A DNA stretch of 64,000 bases, taken from the NCBI GenBank assembly GCA_905116865.2, contig CAJHNH020000813.1, positions 671,001-735,000 of the forward strand, in the 5' to 3' direction. Both the position numbers and the translations under genes were made by a program. The DNA comes from Candidula unifasciata (Eukaryota; Mollusca; Gastropoda; Stylommatophora; Geomitridae). Under the pieces are notes generated by a model, which did no database searches, was not told where the DNA came from, and was given only the letters and a program-made list of their open reading frames with translations. Below, piece after piece: positions 63,540 through 64,000 of the stretch; position 1 is the stretch's first letter; each line of letters starts with the position of its first letter.

Positions 63540-63870
63540 CAACATCATAGCCCTCGGGACACCCAAATAAGCGCTCCGTCCCCATCGTCAGCAGCAAACG
63601 AAGAGTTACAATTCTGATGGCACCAGTAACTGACTGATTGTATATCCGTCTCGCCTTTCCCTTGAGTGTTGAGCATCAGCCAGATCCCCTGGCAACTCCT
63701 CGCAGCGCCATTCTCCATAATGATCTATTTGCGCTTCCGCATTGCCCACACGCTCCCAGAGAGCCCTCACAACGTCTAGCTTGTCATACATCAGGTCACC
63801 CCAGAACCGGCTAGTCGATCTGCCTGCTCATTTCCCAACACACCAGCATAACCTGGAGAAAATATCTGAA
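63540..63870 (-). pseudogene. RNase-H LINE 3' end, copy 5
   Basis: Minus strand: AGVLGNEQADRLAGSGV (RNase H 'GNE.ADRLA' motif, near 63855-63800), then KLDVVRALWERVGNAEAQID, LLLTMGTERLFGCPEGY and a TTG/TTC-type tail. This copy gives the clearest RNase H assignment for the repeated C-terminus. Confidence 0.8.
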
Positions 63871-64000
63871 GGATGCTAACTACCCGGGACCACTGAAGTG
63901 ATTAAAAAAAAAAAAAAGATAACCAAAGGCCACGTTGACAGAAAATGTAACAAGTTGATGGTTATAGATGTCACATACCGCTCCTGTCACGTGCCTGATT
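63871..64000. other. Unassigned window end
   Basis: Continuation upstream of the RNase-H LINE copy; an A-run at 63905-63918 is the only feature. Confidence 0.3.

Noticed and set aside
63116..63597. Poly-K/R and poly-F/S frames on both strands
   Set aside because: Translation of (GGA)n/(AAG)n microsatellite.

Overview
This is a eukaryotic, animal-type window. It holds one intron-rich host gene in a dense, mostly decayed bed of transposable elements. There is no bacterial gene organisation: no operons, no Shine-Dalgarno-led genes, no rRNA or true tRNA genes. The mixture points to an invertebrate, and my best guess is a lophotrochozoan such as a mollusc (inference, moderate to low confidence). 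The mixture is CR1-like LINEs with an esterase ORF1, RTE-like LINEs, RNase-H-bearing LINEs, a Helitron, hAT elements, tRNA-derived SINEs, and one very abundant ~290-bp repeat that I call R1.

The host gene is on the minus strand from 37593 down to 19736. Nine coding exons with consistent phases and GT/AG borders join into a 979-codon reading frame. It is the orthologue of asparagine synthetase domain-containing protein 1 (ASNSD1). It has an N-terminal class II glutamine amidotransferase half (Met-Cys-Gly-Ile-Cys start) and a C-terminal asparagine-synthase half (SGGLDS PP-loop, [16 protein letters not shown]). It is longer than the vertebrate protein (about 640 residues) because exon 1 is expanded and exon 6 carries a 72-bp coding minisatellite. 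Its introns hold LINE fragments, R1 copies, tRNA-derived SINEs, an 8-bp-TSD MITE five bases inside intron 1, and a seven-unit 43-bp minisatellite that multiplies the exon 7 splice acceptor.

Layout. 1-13300: three CR1-like LINE copies (A, B, C) head to tail on the plus strand, all broken. 13304-16300: debris of an RTE-type endonuclease, a tandem-RRM retro-pseudogene and LINE reverse transcriptase. 17050-19050: a gag-like LINE ORF1 with zinc knuckles and a long coiled coil. 19190-37600: ASNSD1. 38290-48760: two diverged copies of a 2.2-kb segment (units A and B, with B inverted relative to A in one copy) enclosing RNase-H LINE and RTE LINE remnants and a 230-bp AAG microsatellite. 48760-57000: sparse sequence with RTE fragments, a hAT MITE, R1 and SINE copies. 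57214-61865: a Helitron with recognisable ends, split by an RTE-like LINE with a 10-bp target-site duplication. 62000-64000: a hAT transposase relic and two facing RNase-H LINE 3' ends around a second AAG/GGA microsatellite.

Apart from ASNSD1, every coding region I can identify is transposon-derived or a pseudogene. I did not find an undescribed enzymatic system. The most interesting signals are structural: transposon and minisatellite activity acting exactly on the splice sites of ASNSD1, and the nested, datable rearrangements around it.
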